Assembly: GCA_043101635.1 (NCBI GenBank)
Contig: JBICIE010000050.1
Coordinates: 1 to 5,490, forward strand
Length of the DNA stretch: 5,490 nt
Direction of reading: 5' to 3'
Source: CAYMJK01 sp043101635
Lineage (GTDB): Bacteria > Planctomycetota > Phycisphaerae > Phycisphaerales > UBA1924
This document shows, piece by piece, positions 4,486-5,490 of this stretch. How positions within the stretch are numbered: the stretch's first letter is position 1; every line of letters begins with the position of its first letter. A model generated the notes under the pieces. The model worked only from the letters and a program-made list of their open reading frames with translations. It was not told the DNA's origin and searched no databases. The translations under genes and the position numbers were made by a program.

Positions 4486-5490
4486 TCAGGGGCAGCCGGC
4501 CGCGAAGGCGTTCTGAAACGCCAGGAAGTCAAAGATGTCGAGTGCGCCGCTCTCGTCGAAGTCCGCCCGGAGATCTCCGGCGTCAAACAGCGACAGGAAC
4601 ATCAGGACATCGAAGATGTCGAGTTTGCCGTCGCCGGAGAGGTCGGCACGGCAGAAGCACGCTGCCAGAGAGAACACGTACGCGGCGCCGGTTCTGCGGC
4701 TGGTGTACGGCTCGCCCACAACGATGCGCGCCGGCGCATCGCGCGCCCCAGCGACCGATGTCCCCCCGTACGGCACTGGAGCCCAGAAGCGTCCCACGTA
4801 CTCCCAGTCGCCGTCGCGCGGCATATACATCTGGATCTCTCCAGTCGATTCCACCGCGAGCCACTCGCCGGCGAAGGAGAGCGACTGGGCAAAGTACCAG
4901 TCACCCCGCGAACCATCCTCATTGATCACGGCCTCACGCGCCCACCGACCGCCCTCTCGCCGGTACACGAAGACCCGCCCATGCGGATCCTCCGGCAGTG
5001 GATCCGTGGCTGTCCGGCTGACGCTGATGGCGAGCACATCGCCGCGCAGGTCCATCGCCACGCCGTAGGGCGAGAGAAGGAAGAGCTGTTCGCTCAGTTC
5101 GGATGTAAGGACCCATTCGGCGCCCTCGCGCTCGAAGATGTAGGCGGTCCCACCACCGGCGAAGCTGGCGTCACCGATGACGGCCACAGTGTCGCCATCG
5201 GCCGCGACGTTCTGGGCGAACGGCTCGGCGTACCCCGAGATCCGCGCCTCTTCGACCCAGCCGCCGGGCTCGCGGCGCATGATGATGACGGACCCGGGCG
5301 TGTCGTTCGGCGCGATGATGAACGCGCGCTCGGCGCCATCGCCGCCAGTCGTCATCGCCACTCGCGCCGCGAAGTACGGCCCCGGGCCGTCGATCCTCGC
5401 TTCCAGTGTCCACGCACTGCTCCCAGCGACGGGCGCGGCGGAGATCAACCCCGCGCCGCCGCCAACGAGGAGGCGATCGTCTCCGAAGGC
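4486..5490 (-). CDS. FG-GAP/integrin-like propeller protein with C-terminal GC-type dockerin (5'-truncated by window)
   Basis: The last 334 codons are visible; the frame is open to the window edge, so the start and any signal peptide lie outside. The visible part opens AFGDDRLLVGG, a typical FG-GAP strand. It continues with about five blades of the form 'G.aYvFeR.g..W..eA.i', with the tryptophan strands near visible residues 27, 78, 126, 183 and 229. Such repeats form beta-propellers in extracellular proteins. Residues 278-334 are a GC-type dockerin with loop 1 at Asp283/Ser285/Asp287/Asp294 and loop 2 at Asp310/Asp312/Ser314/Asp321. Cys280 and Cys333 flank the pair and the chain ends FAAGCP. 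An extra Cys278 precedes the module. The same C-terminal module ends the HAF gene on the same strand, suggesting both use the same sorting or anchoring route. No enzyme motif is visible, so a structural or binding role is likelier than catalysis. A TTG at 5448 is not the true start. Confidence 0.88.
   Translation of the reverse strand, partial: AFGDDRLLVGGGAGLISAAPVAGSSAWTLEARIDGPGPYFAARVAMTTGGDGAERAFIIAPNDTPGSVIIMRREPGGWVEEARISGYAEPFAQNVAADGDTVAVIGDASFAGGGTAYIFEREGAEWVLTSELSEQLFLLSPYGVAMDLRGDVLAISVSRTATDPLPEDPHGRVFVYRREGGRWAREAVINEDGSRGDWYFAQSLSFAGEWLAVESTGEIQMYMPRDGDWEYVGRFWAPVPYGGTSVAGARDAPARIVVGEPYTSRRTGAAYVFSLAACFCRADLSGDGKLDIFDVLMFLSLFDAGDLRADFDESGALDIFDFLAFQNAFAAGCP

Noticed and set aside
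3822..4925. Plus-strand 367-codon frame across the intergenic region and dockerin ends.
   Set aside because: The translation is dominated by Arg, Pro and Ser, overlaps two supported genes antisense, and has no recognisable domain.

Overview
The window is GC-rich (with high-GC third codon positions) and looks chromosomal. It most likely comes from a planctomycete of the Phycisphaerae type. The main evidence is two secreted beta-propeller-like proteins that both end in the same C-terminal module: two calcium-loop dockerin repeats closing in 'FAAGC' plus one residue. This is the 'GC-type dockerin' familiar from Phycisphaerae. A small membrane protein with a CxxC...CxxC zinc ribbon, a common planctomycete style, fits the same assignment. 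This lineage call is an inference from protein style, not a database result.

Left part, minus strand. A complete tmRNA gene (ssrA, 44-391) has a perfect TATAAT -10 box, a seven-pair acceptor stem, a T-arm, and a tag frame encoding AEPQYALAA. No CCA is encoded at its 3' end. Upstream of it on the same strand are a 95-residue zinc-ribbon membrane protein (500-787) and a 111-residue uncharacterised protein (813-1148), 25 bp apart and probably co-transcribed.

Middle, plus strand. pgi (1274-2683) encodes a complete glucose-6-phosphate isomerase with both family signatures and the expected catalytic residues. It is divergent from the 111-residue gene across 125 bp. Its stop codon directly abuts the stop codon of the next gene, which is convergent.

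Right part, minus strand. A HAF-repeat secreted protein with a GC-type dockerin (2684-3886) comes first. A 52-codon small membrane protein (4023-4181) follows. Next is a gene-poor stretch (4182-4485) with two REP-like palindromes and a coding-like remnant. Last is the 3' part of an FG-GAP/integrin-like propeller protein with a GC-type dockerin (4486-5490), cut off by the window edge.

Functionally this is housekeeping (ribosome rescue, glycolysis/gluconeogenesis) beside surface or secreted proteins. No defence system, CRISPR array, transposase or complete mobile element is visible. The less ordinary features are the paired dockerin-tagged proteins, the REP-like repeats with their adjoining coding ghost, and the zero-gap convergent stop codons.
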